The notes beneath the pieces are model-generated. The model ran no database searches, had not been told where the DNA came from, and saw nothing but the letters and a program-made list of their open reading frames with translations. Shown here in pieces: positions 1 through 8,847 of a stretch of DNA of 60,751 nt (positions within the stretch are counted from its first letter, which is position 1; each line of letters starts with the position of its first letter). Source of the DNA: JBPCNH01 sp051001455 (GTDB taxonomy: Bacteria > Actinomycetota > CADDZG01 > WHSQ01); the NCBI GenBank assembly GCA_051001455.1, contig JBPCNH010000041.1, positions 1-60,751 of the forward strand, read 5' to 3'. Both the position numbers and the translations under genes were made by a program.

Positions 1-254
1 GTTGGAGCGTGACGCTTTCATCCTCGGGTGCGGTGACATGGTTCAGACCGAGCGGCCGGGTCTGCGACCCCGGTCCCCCGCTCCCCTCGCCCGGGGAAGT
101 CGCCCGGGGTACCCCGCCGCGGGACCCACCGAGACCGATAGAGGTCAGGCGTTACTCGAGGTTGCTCGGCGCAGCCGCGCTCTTCTAACGCCCTGCCGGT
201 TCTCAATCCTCCTTGACTCACGGTCCTTGTTGGATCTCGCCGAGAGGGCGCGAA
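1..254. other. Leading stretch without a recognisable gene
   Basis: No convincing gene is seen. Reading frames here have arginine/proline-rich compositions typical of GC-rich noncoding DNA. Positions about 86-112 contain the short direct repeat tcgcccgggg twice. The stretch may include the promoter of the methyltransferase remnant that follows, but no promoter is clear. Confidence 0.4.
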
Positions 255-568
255 GTGGATCACGAGCAACTGAAGGAACGTGACAAGACGGTGTGGTCGC
301 TGGGTGACTACACGAAGATCTTAGAGATATTCATGCCGACGGCGCGCCGCGCCGTCGAGGCGGCTGGGATCAAGCCCGAAACCACGGTTGCCGACGTTGG
401 AGCAGGGACGTTGGATCGGTCGTCGCGGCGAAACAGACGATGGACCCCGACACCTACGCGGAGATGATGACCGAGCGGCAACGGTTCTACGAAGCTGAAT
501 CGGAGACCCCGGGGCGGATCTCATACGACTCCGACTTCCTGCTGATCCTGGCAACCAAGAAACGGTAG
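255..568 (+). pseudogene. SAM-dependent methyltransferase remnant (internal deletion and frameshift)
   Basis: Two pieces of a class I SAM-dependent methyltransferase are joined out of frame. The first, from GTG 255 to about 410, reads like the start of such enzymes (WSLGDYTKILEIF, then PETTVADVGAG, the SAM-binding motif I). The second, in another frame from about 413 to the TAG at 566-568, looks like a family C-terminus (DPDTYAEMMTERQRFYEAE, ending FLLILATKKR). About 105 codons remain, whereas the family is usually 250-280 residues, so the middle of the Rossmann domain is gone. No functional enzyme is expected. An assembly deletion cannot be excluded. Confidence 0.7.
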
Positions 569-590
569 GGCCGCTAGGGACCCCCGGGAG

Positions 591-1247
591 CTACCGCTCG
601 CTCTCGTACAGATCGAAGCGCCGGAATACCTCCACGGCGCGCCGCTCGAGCTCCTCGTAATCACCGGCGGCGGCGATCGTCGGATCGAATACCGCATCCC
701 CGAAGCCGACCAGTTGGACACCGACGTCCAGATAAGTGAGGTAGTTCTCGCCCGTCAGACCGCCCGTGACGAGGATCGGTGTGCCGTTGAGCGGTCCCAA
801 GACCGAAGAGATGTAATCCGGGCCCCCGAGAGACTCTGCGGGGAAGACCTTGACCCAATCGGCGCCGGCCTGGCGCGCCGTGAAGATCTCGGTGGGGGTC
901 GACGCACCCATACAGATGGGAAGCGACAGCTCGTGGGCGGCATCGACGATGGCGGGGTCGCAGATAGGCGTGACGATGTACTCGGCGCCGGCGTCGTAGA
1001 CCTCTTTCACTTGCTCCGGGGCGGTGATCGTCCCGGCGCCGACGATGGCGTCCACCCGTCCGGCGACGTCGGCCAGAGCGTCGGTCGCTCCGGGCGTATT
1101 GAGGGTGATCTCTACCGCCTCGAAGCCGCCCCGAACCGCAGCCGAGATGGCGTCCACGGCGTGCTGGGGAGCCTTGGTCCTGAATATGGCTATGAGTGTG
1201 GCATCGCGCAGGCGCTTGGCCCTCTCCTCGAACAGCTTCTGATTCAT
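591..1247 (-). CDS. eda: 2-dehydro-3-deoxyphosphogluconate (KDPG/KHG) aldolase
   Basis: Class I aldolase of about 218 residues that would split KDPG into pyruvate and glyceraldehyde 3-phosphate (Entner-Doudoroff pathway) or 4-hydroxy-2-oxoglutarate. Visible family marks are IFRTK near residue 21, the catalytic Glu in VEITLNTP (Glu46), the VGAGTI turn near 69-74, and the Schiff-base Lys133 in WVKVFPAE. The frame stays open well upstream of ATG 1247, but that extension is not family-like. ATG 1247 is preceded by AAGGA at a suitable distance and fits the family length. The gene stands alone and diverges from the herA operon. No other Entner-Doudoroff gene is in the window. Confidence 0.9.
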   Translation of the reverse strand: MNQKLFEERAKRLRDATLIAIFRTKAPQHAVDAISAAVRGGFEAVEITLNTPGATDALADVAGRVDAIVGAGTITAPEQVKEVYDAGAEYIVTPICDPAIVDAAHELSLPICMGASTPTEIFTARQAGADWVKVFPAESLGGPDYISSVLGPLNGTPILVTGGLTGENYLTYLDVGVQLVGFGDAVFDPTIAAAGDYEELERRAVEVFRRFDLYESER

Positions 1248-1258
1248 GAGCACGTCCT

Positions 1259-1306
1259 TGGTCTGGTGGTCTGGTGGTCTGTTGGTCTGTTGGTCTGTTG
1301 GTTGGG
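1259..1306. repeat. Short tandem repeat of an 8-base unit tggtctgK
   Basis: The unit tggtctgg occurs twice, then tggtctgt three times, then a degenerate tggttggg, all head to tail. The array sits in the divergent spacer between eda (minus) and the herA operon (plus), 11 bases upstream of the eda start codon. It lies within the possible 5' leader or promoter of both transcripts. Confidence 0.8.
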
Positions 1307-1457
1307 CACCTCTGGGTCCGCCTGGAGCGCCCTGGAGACTCAGGTTAACTGGTGACGCTTGGTAACCGGAGAATCGCGAAAGTCTCGCCCGGAAAGCGTG
1401 GAACCTGTCGTACCCCCTCCGTATGGTGGATGGGTTAACCGGACATATGGGGGTCGA

Positions 1458-3140
1458 TTGGAACCGCAAGAGATCGTTGGAAGGGTGCTCGGCACCGAGG
1501 ACTCGACACCGCTCGAGTTCTGGGTGGGTCTGGCACCCGGTCAATACCTGCAGCTCGACGACGTGGTCGCGACCGACCGCACCCCTCCGGGTGGCGAGCC
1601 GGTCAAGATCTACGGCGTCGTCAGCCAGGTCTCAGCGCGCCACGAGGGGGCTCGCTTCGGCAGCGACGTCTTCCTGATCGAGGACGGGGTCCTTCCCGGC
1701 GAGGTCTTCGAGCAGGCTCAGATCACCGCCACCCGGGTCGAGCCCGAGGTGTTCGTTCCGCCGCTTCCCGGCGCGGGTGTCCGGCGCGCCGAGGGCAAGG
1801 AGCGCGATGAGGCCTTGTTCTTCGACGGGATGGACAAGCGCCTTCCCGCAGGACTCACGCGGGACAACGACCAGGTCTTCGTGAACCTCGAGTTCCTCGA
1901 CGGGACGCGCGGAGCCCACGTGAACATCTCCGGCATCTCCGGGGTAGCGACCAAGACCACATACGCCACCTTCCTCTTGTATTCCCTCTTCAACTCGGGA
2001 GTGCTCGGCGGCGAAGCAGTCAACACGAAAGCGTTGATCTTCAACGTCAAGGGCGAAGACCTCTTGTTCCTCGACCATCCCAACATCCAACTCTCCGACG
2101 AGGACAAGGCGCGTTATCGCTCGCTGGGACTCCCCGCGGGTCCGTTCCCCAGCGCGGCGTTCTTCGCACCCCCTCGTCCCGGTGATCCCAACGCGAATCC
2201 CGACGTTCATCAGCGCACCTCCGGCGTGACGTCGTTCTTCTGGACGATCGCCGAGTTCTGTCAGGAAGAGCTTCTTCCTTTCGTCTTCGCCGACGTCGAA
2301 GATGACCGTCAGCACTACACGATGGTCGTACACAACGTCACCGCCAAGCTGAAGAGCGACGCCGTCCCGATGGATGAGGGGGGCGTGATGATCGAGGGCA
2401 CTACGATCCGAACCTTCAGCCAGCTCGTCGAGTTCATCGAGCAGGCCGTTCAGGTCCAGGACGACTCCTGGGCCGGGCCGGTGATAGGAGCAGGGACGAT
2501 CAACGCTTTCGTTCGCCGTCTCCACGGCGTGGTGCGGCCGCTGGGTTCCCTGATCCGGGGCGACATCCCGGGCGCGGCCAAGCACAAGGTGTCGCTCGAT
2601 GCGCAGGTGAACGTAGTGGACATCCACAACCTCCCCGATCGTGCCAAGCGGTTCGTCGTGGGTGTCGTATTGCGTAAGACCTTCGAACAGAAGGAGCGTT
2701 CCGGTTCGCGACCGCTGCTCTTCCTCGTGCTCGACGAACTGAACAAATACGCACCGCGCGAGGGGACGAGCCCGATCAAGGAGATCTTGCTCGATGTCGC
2801 CGAGCGCGGGCGTTCACTCGGCATCATCCTCATCGGCGCGCAGCAGACTGCCTCCGAGGTCGAGGGTCGCATCGTCGGACAGTCCTCTATCCGGGTCGTG
2901 GGCCGGCTAGATTCGGCCGAGGCAGAACGTGGTCAGTACGGGTTCCTCCGAGGGGCAACTCGCGAGCGCGCCACGATCATGAAACCGGGGACGATGATCG
3001 TCGCCCAGCCCGAGATCCCCGTCCCCCTCGTTATCGAGTTCCCCTTCCCGGCGTGGGCGTCACGACCCAGTGAAGCCGGTAAGAACCCATCGGGCAACGA
3101 ACTTCCCGATGACCCGTTGGACGGCCTCCCCCGCGCGTGA
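1458..3140 (+). CDS. herA: HerA-like hexameric ATPase/translocase
   Basis: HerA/FtsK-superfamily ATPase of about 560 residues. In archaea HerA forms a hexamer that pumps DNA into the NurA nuclease during end resection with Mre11-Rad50. The N-terminal 120 residues resemble the HerA barrel (IVGRVLGTE, LEFWV, GQYLQLDDVV). The P-loop GISGVATKTT is at about 159-168, and Walker B (LFLVLDELNKYAP) near 421-433 is followed by an Arg-rich sensor/arginine-finger region. The start is uncertain: no ATG is in frame. TTG 1458 follows a ggggg run and matches where family homology begins, but the frame is open back to 1359. The stop overlaps the GTG of sbcD in GTGA, and herA heads the operon herA-sbcD-sbcC-nurA. 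Confidence 0.85.
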   Translation: MEPQEIVGRVLGTEDSTPLEFWVGLAPGQYLQLDDVVATDRTPPGGEPVKIYGVVSQVSARHEGARFGSDVFLIEDGVLPGEVFEQAQITATRVEPEVFVPPLPGAGVRRAEGKERDEALFFDGMDKRLPAGLTRDNDQVFVNLEFLDGTRGAHVNISGISGVATKTTYATFLLYSLFNSGVLGGEAVNTKALIFNVKGEDLLFLDHPNIQLSDEDKARYRSLGLPAGPFPSAAFFAPPRPGDPNANPDVHQRTSGVTSFFWTIAEFCQEELLPFVFADVEDDRQHYTMVVHNVTAKLKSDAVPMDEGGVMIEGTTIRTFSQLVEFIEQAVQVQDDSWAGPVIGAGTINAFVRRLHGVVRPLGSLIRGDIPGAAKHKVSLDAQVNVVDIHNLPDRAKRFVVGVVLRKTFEQKERSGSRPLLFLVLDELNKYAPREGTSPIKEILLDVAERGRSLGIILIGAQQTASEVEGRIVGQSSIRVVGRLDSAEAERGQYGFLRGATRERATIMKPGTMIVAQPEIPVPLVIEFPFPAWASRPSEAGKNPSGNELPDDPLDGLPRA

Positions 3141-4273
3141 AGTTTCTGCACACGGCCGACTGGCACGTCGGCAAAACGCTTGCGGGCCGCAACCGCTCCG
3201 ACGAGCACTCCGCAGTGCTCTCGGAGGTCGTCGATCTAGCCCGCGCCGAGTCGGTTGACGCGGTATTGGTGGCAGGTGATCTCTTCGACAGCGCTGCTCC
3301 CTCACCGGCCGCCGAGGACATCGTCTACTCCACGCTTCTCTCGCTGAGGGATGCGGCACCCGTCGTCGTCGTTCCCGGGAACCACGACAGCCTCAACAGG
3401 CTCAAAGCCATGACTCCACTCTTCGGCAGAGCGGGGATCACCGTGCGCGCCGGATTGGATCTGCATCCCGTCCGCATCGAAACCGGTGACGGTCCCCTCG
3501 AGGTGGCGTGCATCCCGTGGCTTTCTCAGCGCTTCATCGTGAAAGCGACCCAGCTGATGGATCTTGGAGCCAAGGAGAGCAACGACCTGTTCCGCGACCG
3601 CATGCAACAACTGGTAGATGCGATGAACGCTCGTTTCTCCGGTGATTCGGTACGGGTGTTAATGGCACATCTCACCGTTCCCGACGCCGAGCACGGAGGC
3701 GGTGAACGTACCGCGCAGACGATCTTCGACTACTGGGTCCCGACGGGCGTCTTCCCGAACACTCTGCAATACGTGGCCCTCGGCCACATCCACAAGATGC
3801 AGAATATGCCGGGGCCGGCACCGGTCTGGTACGCGGGTTCACCGTTGCACCTCGACTTCTCCGACTCGGACGATTCGAAATCCACTCTGATGGTCGAGGT
3901 GGCAGCGGGTACGCCGGCCAAAGTGAGAGCGATAGAGCTGACGGCTGGCCGACGACTGCGAACGATCGAAGGAACGCTCGACCAACTGAAGGCCCTCGGG
4001 GATCAGGGGGATGACTTCCTGCGCGTCCGGGTTCACGAGCAGGGGCGCACCGGACTCGGCGATGAGGTCCGCGAGCTCTTTCCGAACGCAGTGAAGGTGA
4101 TCGTCGAATCAGAGATCGACGCAACCGGGCGCAAGCCGGGAAAGAGCCGCAGCGACGCATCCGCGCACGAGCTGTTCATCGATTACCTGAAGACGAAAAG
4201 GGTCGATGACCCGCCCCTGGTGAAGCTGTTCGAGGAGATCCACGAGGAGATCGATGCGTCCGGTACGACTTGA
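3137..4273 (+). CDS. sbcD: SbcD/Mre11 family DNA exonuclease subunit
   Basis: Mn-dependent phosphoesterase subunit of the SbcCD (Mre11-Rad50) complex, which opens blocked or hairpin DNA ends. All nuclease motifs are visible: HTADWHVG (5-12), AGDLFD (46-51), PGNHDS (80-85), AHL near 177 and GHIHK near 216-220. The C-terminal 100 residues are the capping/Rad50-binding part. Length (378) is normal. It starts with GTG inside the herA stop (4-base overlap), and its last 20 bases overlap the start of sbcC, so the three genes are probably translationally coupled. Confidence 0.95.
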   Translation: MKFLHTADWHVGKTLAGRNRSDEHSAVLSEVVDLARAESVDAVLVAGDLFDSAAPSPAAEDIVYSTLLSLRDAAPVVVVPGNHDSLNRLKAMTPLFGRAGITVRAGLDLHPVRIETGDGPLEVACIPWLSQRFIVKATQLMDLGAKESNDLFRDRMQQLVDAMNARFSGDSVRVLMAHLTVPDAEHGGGERTAQTIFDYWVPTGVFPNTLQYVALGHIHKMQNMPGPAPVWYAGSPLHLDFSDSDDSKSTLMVEVAAGTPAKVRAIELTAGRRLRTIEGTLDQLKALGDQGDDFLRVRVHEQGRTGLGDEVRELFPNAVKVIVESEIDATGRKPGKSRSDASAHELFIDYLKTKRVDDPPLVKLFEEIHEEIDASGTT

Positions 4274-6662
4274 GCTTGAGGGCTTCACCAGCTTCCGCTC
4301 CCGGACCGAGATCGACTTCGAGGGCGTGAACTACTTCGCGCTCGTCGGACCGACCGGATCGGGCAAGTCCAGCATCATCGACGCCATCTGTTTCGTCCTC
4401 TACGGCTCGATCCCCCGCTACGACAACAAGGCGCTGGTGGCTCCGGTCGTCACCGGGGGCAGCCTCGAGGCGAAGGTCCGGCTCGATTTCACCGTGGGGC
4501 CGGATCTGTACACCGCCGTACGGGTCGTGCGGAAGAGCCCGCAAGGTACTGCATCCGTGAAAGAGGCTCGCCTCGAGAAGGCCGGTGTAGAGCAGCCGCT
4601 GGCCGGCACAGGACCCGAGCTCACCGCCGCGATCACCGAGTTGTTGGGGCTTCCCTTCGAGCACTTCACGAAGTGCGTCGTGCTCCCGCAAGGCGACTTC
4701 GCCCGCTTCCTGCACGATCCGCCGAAGGTGAGACAGGAGTTCCTCGTGCGCCTCTTGAACCTCGGCCTTTACGAGCGCATGGCGCGCGCGGCCAACGCCA
4801 GAGCAACGGTCGCGCAGGACCGACGCAACCTGCTGCTGGACCAACTCGAGAGTGATTCGGCCGAGGCCACTCCCGAGCGGCTGACGGAAGCGAGATCACG
4901 GGTCAAGAGACTCGCCCGCTTGCGCAAAGAGGTATCCGAGGCCGAGCCGGCCCTGCAAACCTTCGAGAAGCAGATGGCGGATGCCTCCGACGCAGCCGAG
5001 GAAGCGGCCGAATGGCTCGAGCTCATCGAGGAGCTCGAGGTTCCGGGCGACGTGGAGGCCCTCAGCGATCAGATCGCCGTGGCGAAGAAGCTCCTCGTCG
5101 AGGCCGAGGGAGCCGTCACGGACGTCCGGACGCGCGCCAAGGCCGCAGAGAAGCTGTGCGAGGGTCTGCCGGCACGCGCGCCGCTCGACGCGGCTCTCCT
5201 TGCACACGACGAGCTGGACAAGATCGCCGGGCAGATCACCGTAGCCGAGAAAGCCGCTGCGGCAGCGATCGCCTCCCAAGCCGGCGCCGCGAAGGCCCTC
5301 GAGGAAGCGGTGGCCGCGGAAGGCACCGCGGCCGTTGCGGTGGAGTCGGCGCGCTCCGCCCATCAAGCCTTCCACCTCGCCCAAGGGTTGAACAAGGGCG
5401 AGCCGTGCCCGGTGTGCCTGCATCCCGTCAAAGCGCTTCCCAAACACGAGGTTCCTGCCGAGATCGCCGAGGCAGAGAGGCTTCTCGAAACAACACGCCG
5501 CGATCTCGAAACGGCTCGCACGGCCGCAGCCAGCGCGGCACAGGCGGACGCCAGAGAGCAAGCTCACCTCACGTCGTTACAGCAGCAACAGAAGGCTCTG
5601 ACCGATCGCATCGCGGAGCACGAGGACCGGAACGCTTTAGAGACGACGCTCACGAAGATCCAGCAAGCCGACGCCGACCTCAAGGAAGCCCGCAAGAAGG
5701 AAGGCGCCGCGCTGGATGCCGCCGATGGCGCCCGCAGATCACTCGAACAGCTGCAGCACAGGGTCGACGAGCAGCGCGAGGGACTGGCCGAGGCGCGCGA
5801 TACGTTGGCCGCCCTCAAGCCCCCGAAGCCGGGAAACAAGGACCTCGCCGCCGACTGGGAAGCGCTCCTAACCTGGGCGGAAGACCAGACGACCCCTTTG
5901 AGGAAGAAGCTCACCGACTCCGAGAAGGCCGCAGCCAAGGCCGAAAATGCGCTGAAGGCCAAGATCGACAAACTCACGGCGTCATGCGTCGAGTGCGATC
6001 TAGAACTCGATGCCCAGGACGACATCCGCGAGATCGTCGTCGCTGCCCATACCGAGGCCGAGCGAACCGCGAAGGACATCGAGAAAGCCATCACCGCCGC
6101 GAAAGAGATGCGTTCGAAAACAGAAGAGCTGGCGCGCGACTACGACGTTGCGCACGAGCTCGGGCTCCATCTCTCGGCGAAGCCCGGCAGGTTCGTGTCC
6201 TGGATAGTGAACGAAGCCCTCGAGAGACTGGTGGAAGGCGCTACCCAGATCCTGAGCGAGCTGTCGGGCGGACAGTACTCGCTGCGCGTGGACGACAACG
6301 GGACCTTCTTCGTAGCGGACCTGAACAACGCCGGTGAGCTGCGCAGCGCCCGGACGCTATCGGGGGGCGAAACGTTCCTAGCCTCGTTGTCGTTGGCGCT
6401 GGCTCTGGCCGACCAGCTGGGTGAGCTGGCTGCTGAAGGCGCCGCGAAGCTCGAGGCGATCTTCTTGGACGAAGGCTTCGGGACGCTCGATCCCGAGACG
6501 CTCGAAACGGTCGCGGCGACCGTCGAGAACCTTGCCGCCGGCGGGCGCATGGTCGGCGTGATCACTCACGTCCGCGAGCTGGCGGATCAGATCGAGACGA
6601 AGTTCCGGGTGAAGAAAGATGCGCGCACATCCACCGTCGAGAAAGTGCTGACCGGCGGATGA
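4254..6662 (+). CDS. sbcC: SbcC/Rad50 family SMC-like ATPase
   Basis: Rad50-type ATPase partner of SbcD. The Walker A GPTGSGKSS is at 32-40. Long Ala/Glu/Lys-rich coiled coils flank a zinc hook with CPVC at about 385-388, the ABC signature LSGGE is near 702-706, and Walker B IFLDEGFGTLD is near 736. At 802 residues it is shorter than E. coli SbcC (over 1000) and closer to archaeal Rad50 (about 850-900), in line with the archaeal-like operon. The start ATG lies 20 bases inside sbcD and the end overlaps nurA in ATGA. Confidence 0.95.
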   Translation: MRPVRLELEGFTSFRSRTEIDFEGVNYFALVGPTGSGKSSIIDAICFVLYGSIPRYDNKALVAPVVTGGSLEAKVRLDFTVGPDLYTAVRVVRKSPQGTASVKEARLEKAGVEQPLAGTGPELTAAITELLGLPFEHFTKCVVLPQGDFARFLHDPPKVRQEFLVRLLNLGLYERMARAANARATVAQDRRNLLLDQLESDSAEATPERLTEARSRVKRLARLRKEVSEAEPALQTFEKQMADASDAAEEAAEWLELIEELEVPGDVEALSDQIAVAKKLLVEAEGAVTDVRTRAKAAEKLCEGLPARAPLDAALLAHDELDKIAGQITVAEKAAAAAIASQAGAAKALEEAVAAEGTAAVAVESARSAHQAFHLAQGLNKGEPCPVCLHPVKALPKHEVPAEIAEAERLLETTRRDLETARTAAASAAQADAREQAHLTSLQQQQKALTDRIAEHEDRNALETTLTKIQQADADLKEARKKEGAALDAADGARRSLEQLQHRVDEQREGLAEARDTLAALKPPKPGNKDLAADWEALLTWAEDQTTPLRKKLTDSEKAAAKAENALKAKIDKLTASCVECDLELDAQDDIREIVVAAHTEAERTAKDIEKAITAAKEMRSKTEELARDYDVAHELGLHLSAKPGRFVSWIVNEALERLVEGATQILSELSGGQYSLRVDDNGTFFVADLNNAGELRSARTLSGGETFLASLSLALALADQLGELAAEGAAKLEAIFLDEGFGTLDPETLETVAATVENLAAGGRMVGVITHVRELADQIETKFRVKKDARTSTVEKVLTGG

Positions 6663-7573
6663 GATTCGCTATAGAGGCCTGGGCGACCGAGTACGGCACC
6701 CCGTACGAGCCGGATCAGCTGACGCCGCTCGACGGCAAGGTCGAGCTTACCTGCGAGAAGCAGGTCGCCGAATGGGCGCCACTCGACCCACCTCCCAGCT
6801 CGGGCCACGAGCGGGTGCTGTTCACCGACGGGGTGCGGCGGGTCGACGCGCGCGTGTGGATCGAGACTCCGGACGGCACGTCCCGCCCGGGGGTCTGTGC
6901 GACCTACGCGGCCGGAGCGATCTGCTGTGACGGCCGCGCCGAAGTGGTCGAGCACCGAGTTGAACGCGGGGTTTTCTCGGCTTTCAACGAAGCCGCTCCG
7001 ATACATACGCGCCACGTGCGGTACGAGGTTCGACGCGCCGAGGGAGACGCGCCCGAGCAGTTGTGGACGGCGATCCAGCAACGCATGAGCGAGCTCGAAG
7101 CCACTATCGCGTCGACCCGGGAGGTGGATCTGGTCGTCGTCGACGGCCCGCTGCGCTCACCTAACGCGCCCACCAACGCCATCGGATATGTGAAAACGCA
7201 CCACGTCACCTACCTTCCGGACGAGGTCGCCCATGTGGTGCCGGCCTTGAAGCCCGGCCAGCGCACTCCCTTGTTCCTCTCCCTCGGGCGCTTCGCTCGA
7301 TTCTCCTGGTACGTGAAGTTACCCGGTGCCAACGGGCATGCCTGGGCCGGAGTCGTCCGCTGCGAAGCATCCGCCGATACCCCCGTTGGGGACGCGATCA
7401 GTATGGCAAACCGGGTCACCAGCGTCCTGCCTCGCTTCGCGTCGACGCCGCACAAAGACCCGCGCGCTCCTCAGAACCTGTATCCGATAGCCGGGCTCGA
7501 ACGTGAGCTGCGGCGGCGTCTCGGTGACCCGCTGTTGCTGTACCGCGACCTGAAAGTAGCAGCAGCGAGCTAG
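6659..7573 (+). CDS. nurA: NurA-like DNA nuclease (HerA partner)
   Basis: Candidate NurA nuclease, RNase H-like fold, acting with HerA to resect DNA ends. What I see: an FTDGVRR motif with Asp57, a VVVDGPL motif with Asp162, and IGYVKTHH near 176-183. These match the order of NurA metal-binding aspartates and the G-x-x-K motif. The 304 residues are within the 300-400 range of the family. Overall similarity is weak by eye, so the call rests on motifs plus position as last gene of herA-sbcD-sbcC-nurA, coupled to sbcC by an ATGA overlap. It converges on the aminotransferase with the stop codons overlapping. Confidence 0.75.
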   Translation: MRFAIEAWATEYGTPYEPDQLTPLDGKVELTCEKQVAEWAPLDPPPSSGHERVLFTDGVRRVDARVWIETPDGTSRPGVCATYAAGAICCDGRAEVVEHRVERGVFSAFNEAAPIHTRHVRYEVRRAEGDAPEQLWTAIQQRMSELEATIASTREVDLVVVDGPLRSPNAPTNAIGYVKTHHVTYLPDEVAHVVPALKPGQRTPLFLSLGRFARFSWYVKLPGANGHAWAGVVRCEASADTPVGDAISMANRVTSVLPRFASTPHKDPRAPQNLYPIAGLERELRRRLGDPLLLYRDLKVAAAS

Positions 7574-8679
7574 CCGGGTGCCTGCAGAGCTTCGGCGATC
7601 AGCTCCAGCGCCCGGTCAACCTGCTCCTCGGTGGCAGTCTTGCCCATCAGCCCCAAACGGATCGCTTTGCCGGCCGTAGGCACCAAGCCGCCGGAGATCA
7701 TGAGTCCCTTGCTCAGCAGATGCTTCTGGATCTTGAGCGGGTCGTCGGCCCAGGCCGCTACGACCAGGTTCGATTCGTAACCCTCCTGCGGGATCGGCTC
7801 GAGCCCCAGACGGCGAAGTCCATCACGGGTTCTCTTCGCCAGCGCGGCGCGCCGGGCGACCCAAGCTTCGAGACCTTCTTCCTGGATCCTCCGGATGCTC
7901 GACGCCAGGGCCAGGACGAGGTTCGTCGGCATCGTCACCGGATGCGGGTGCCAGGCACCCCACTCGTCGCGGAACCTGTCCCACGTCTTCAGGTCGAGAT
8001 ACCAGGAGTAAGGACGCTCGCTGCGCGCCTCGACGCGCTCTCTACCCCGAGGTCCGAGCGCCAGGATGCCCAGTCCCGGAGCGGTTTCGAGGCCCTTCTG
8101 CGTACCGGTGACGAGGACGCCCAGATCCATCGCGTCGACATCGATGATCTCGCCCCCGGCCGAAGCGATGCCGTCGACCATGTAGACGGCCCCCGCCTCG
8201 TTCGCCACCCGAGCGATCTCTTCTATCGGGTGGCGGACCCCGGTAGCCGTCTCGACATGGACGGTGATCACCCCTGCGGCGCCCTCGACGACATCGGCTA
8301 TGCGCTGAACGTCGATCGGCGCCCCGACCTCCACGGGCACCTCGACGACCTCCAGACGATGGGTGCGCGCGAGCTCGAGGGCACGGTCTCCGAAGTAACC
8401 GGTGTTGGCTACGATTACCTTCTGGCCCGGTTCGAAGAGATTCATCACCGCAGCGTCCAGACAGGCCGTCCCTGTTCCGGGGATCACGTAAGGCGTGTCG
8501 GCCGCTCCTAAGAGTTCCCCCAGCTCGGCGAGCATCGTCGCGTGGACCTCGGTCCACAGGTCACCGTAATGGGCGATCACCTGGCGGCCCATTATCTCGA
8601 GATCTTCGTCGTGCACGGGCCCCGGCCCGGCGATCATCAGATCGGGCATGTCGGGCAACTTGCGGGGATCTACCGACAA
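7570..8679 (-). CDS. PLP-dependent class V aminotransferase (alanine-glyoxylate / serine-pyruvate type)
   Basis: Fold-type I aminotransferase of the alanine:glyoxylate / serine:pyruvate group, about 369 residues. Marks: AGPGPVHDEDL near the N-terminus, VIPGTGTACLDAA (phosphate-binding loop), VDGIASAGGE with the cofactor Asp, and TGTQKGLETAPGLG with the Schiff-base Lys. Start choice: AGGAGG lies 6 bases before TTG 8679 but only 3 before GTG 8682, so TTG is preferred. Frames further upstream add a non-family extension. Exact substrate cannot be told from sequence. Likely role is glyoxylate, glycine or serine metabolism. Confidence 0.85.
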   Translation of the reverse strand: MSVDPRKLPDMPDLMIAGPGPVHDEDLEIMGRQVIAHYGDLWTEVHATMLAELGELLGAADTPYVIPGTGTACLDAAVMNLFEPGQKVIVANTGYFGDRALELARTHRLEVVEVPVEVGAPIDVQRIADVVEGAAGVITVHVETATGVRHPIEEIARVANEAGAVYMVDGIASAGGEIIDVDAMDLGVLVTGTQKGLETAPGLGILALGPRGRERVEARSERPYSWYLDLKTWDRFRDEWGAWHPHPVTMPTNLVLALASSIRRIQEEGLEAWVARRAALAKRTRDGLRRLGLEPIPQEGYESNLVVAAWADDPLKIQKHLLSKGLMISGGLVPTAGKAIRLGLMGKTATEEQVDRALELIAEALQAPG

Positions 8680-8847
8680 CACTGTCCTCCTAATACACGG
8701 ATGGCTCACTGGAGATTATGGGGCGGCTGGCGTCCACGGTAGCAAAGCCGCCCCCGGCTGGACGGCAGCGGTCCCCCCGGCCGACCACGTTGGGTAATCG
8801 AAAAGCCACAGTTTGTGACGGCAATAGCTGGGGGAAGATGGCACGTG

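Noticed and set aside
1259..1306. CRISPR array
   Set aside because: The repeat unit is only 8 bases with no spacers. It is a simple tandem repeat, and no cas genes are present. The RecB-like nuclease at 48.3 kb is a lone actinobacterial type.
1632..2627. 331-codon minus-strand frame inside herA
   Set aside because: Antisense to the well-supported HerA ATPase and without recognisable motifs.
5012..6337. 441-codon frame within sbcC
   Set aside because: Arg/Gly-rich out-of-frame reading of the sbcC coiled-coil region. The real frame has all Rad50 motifs.
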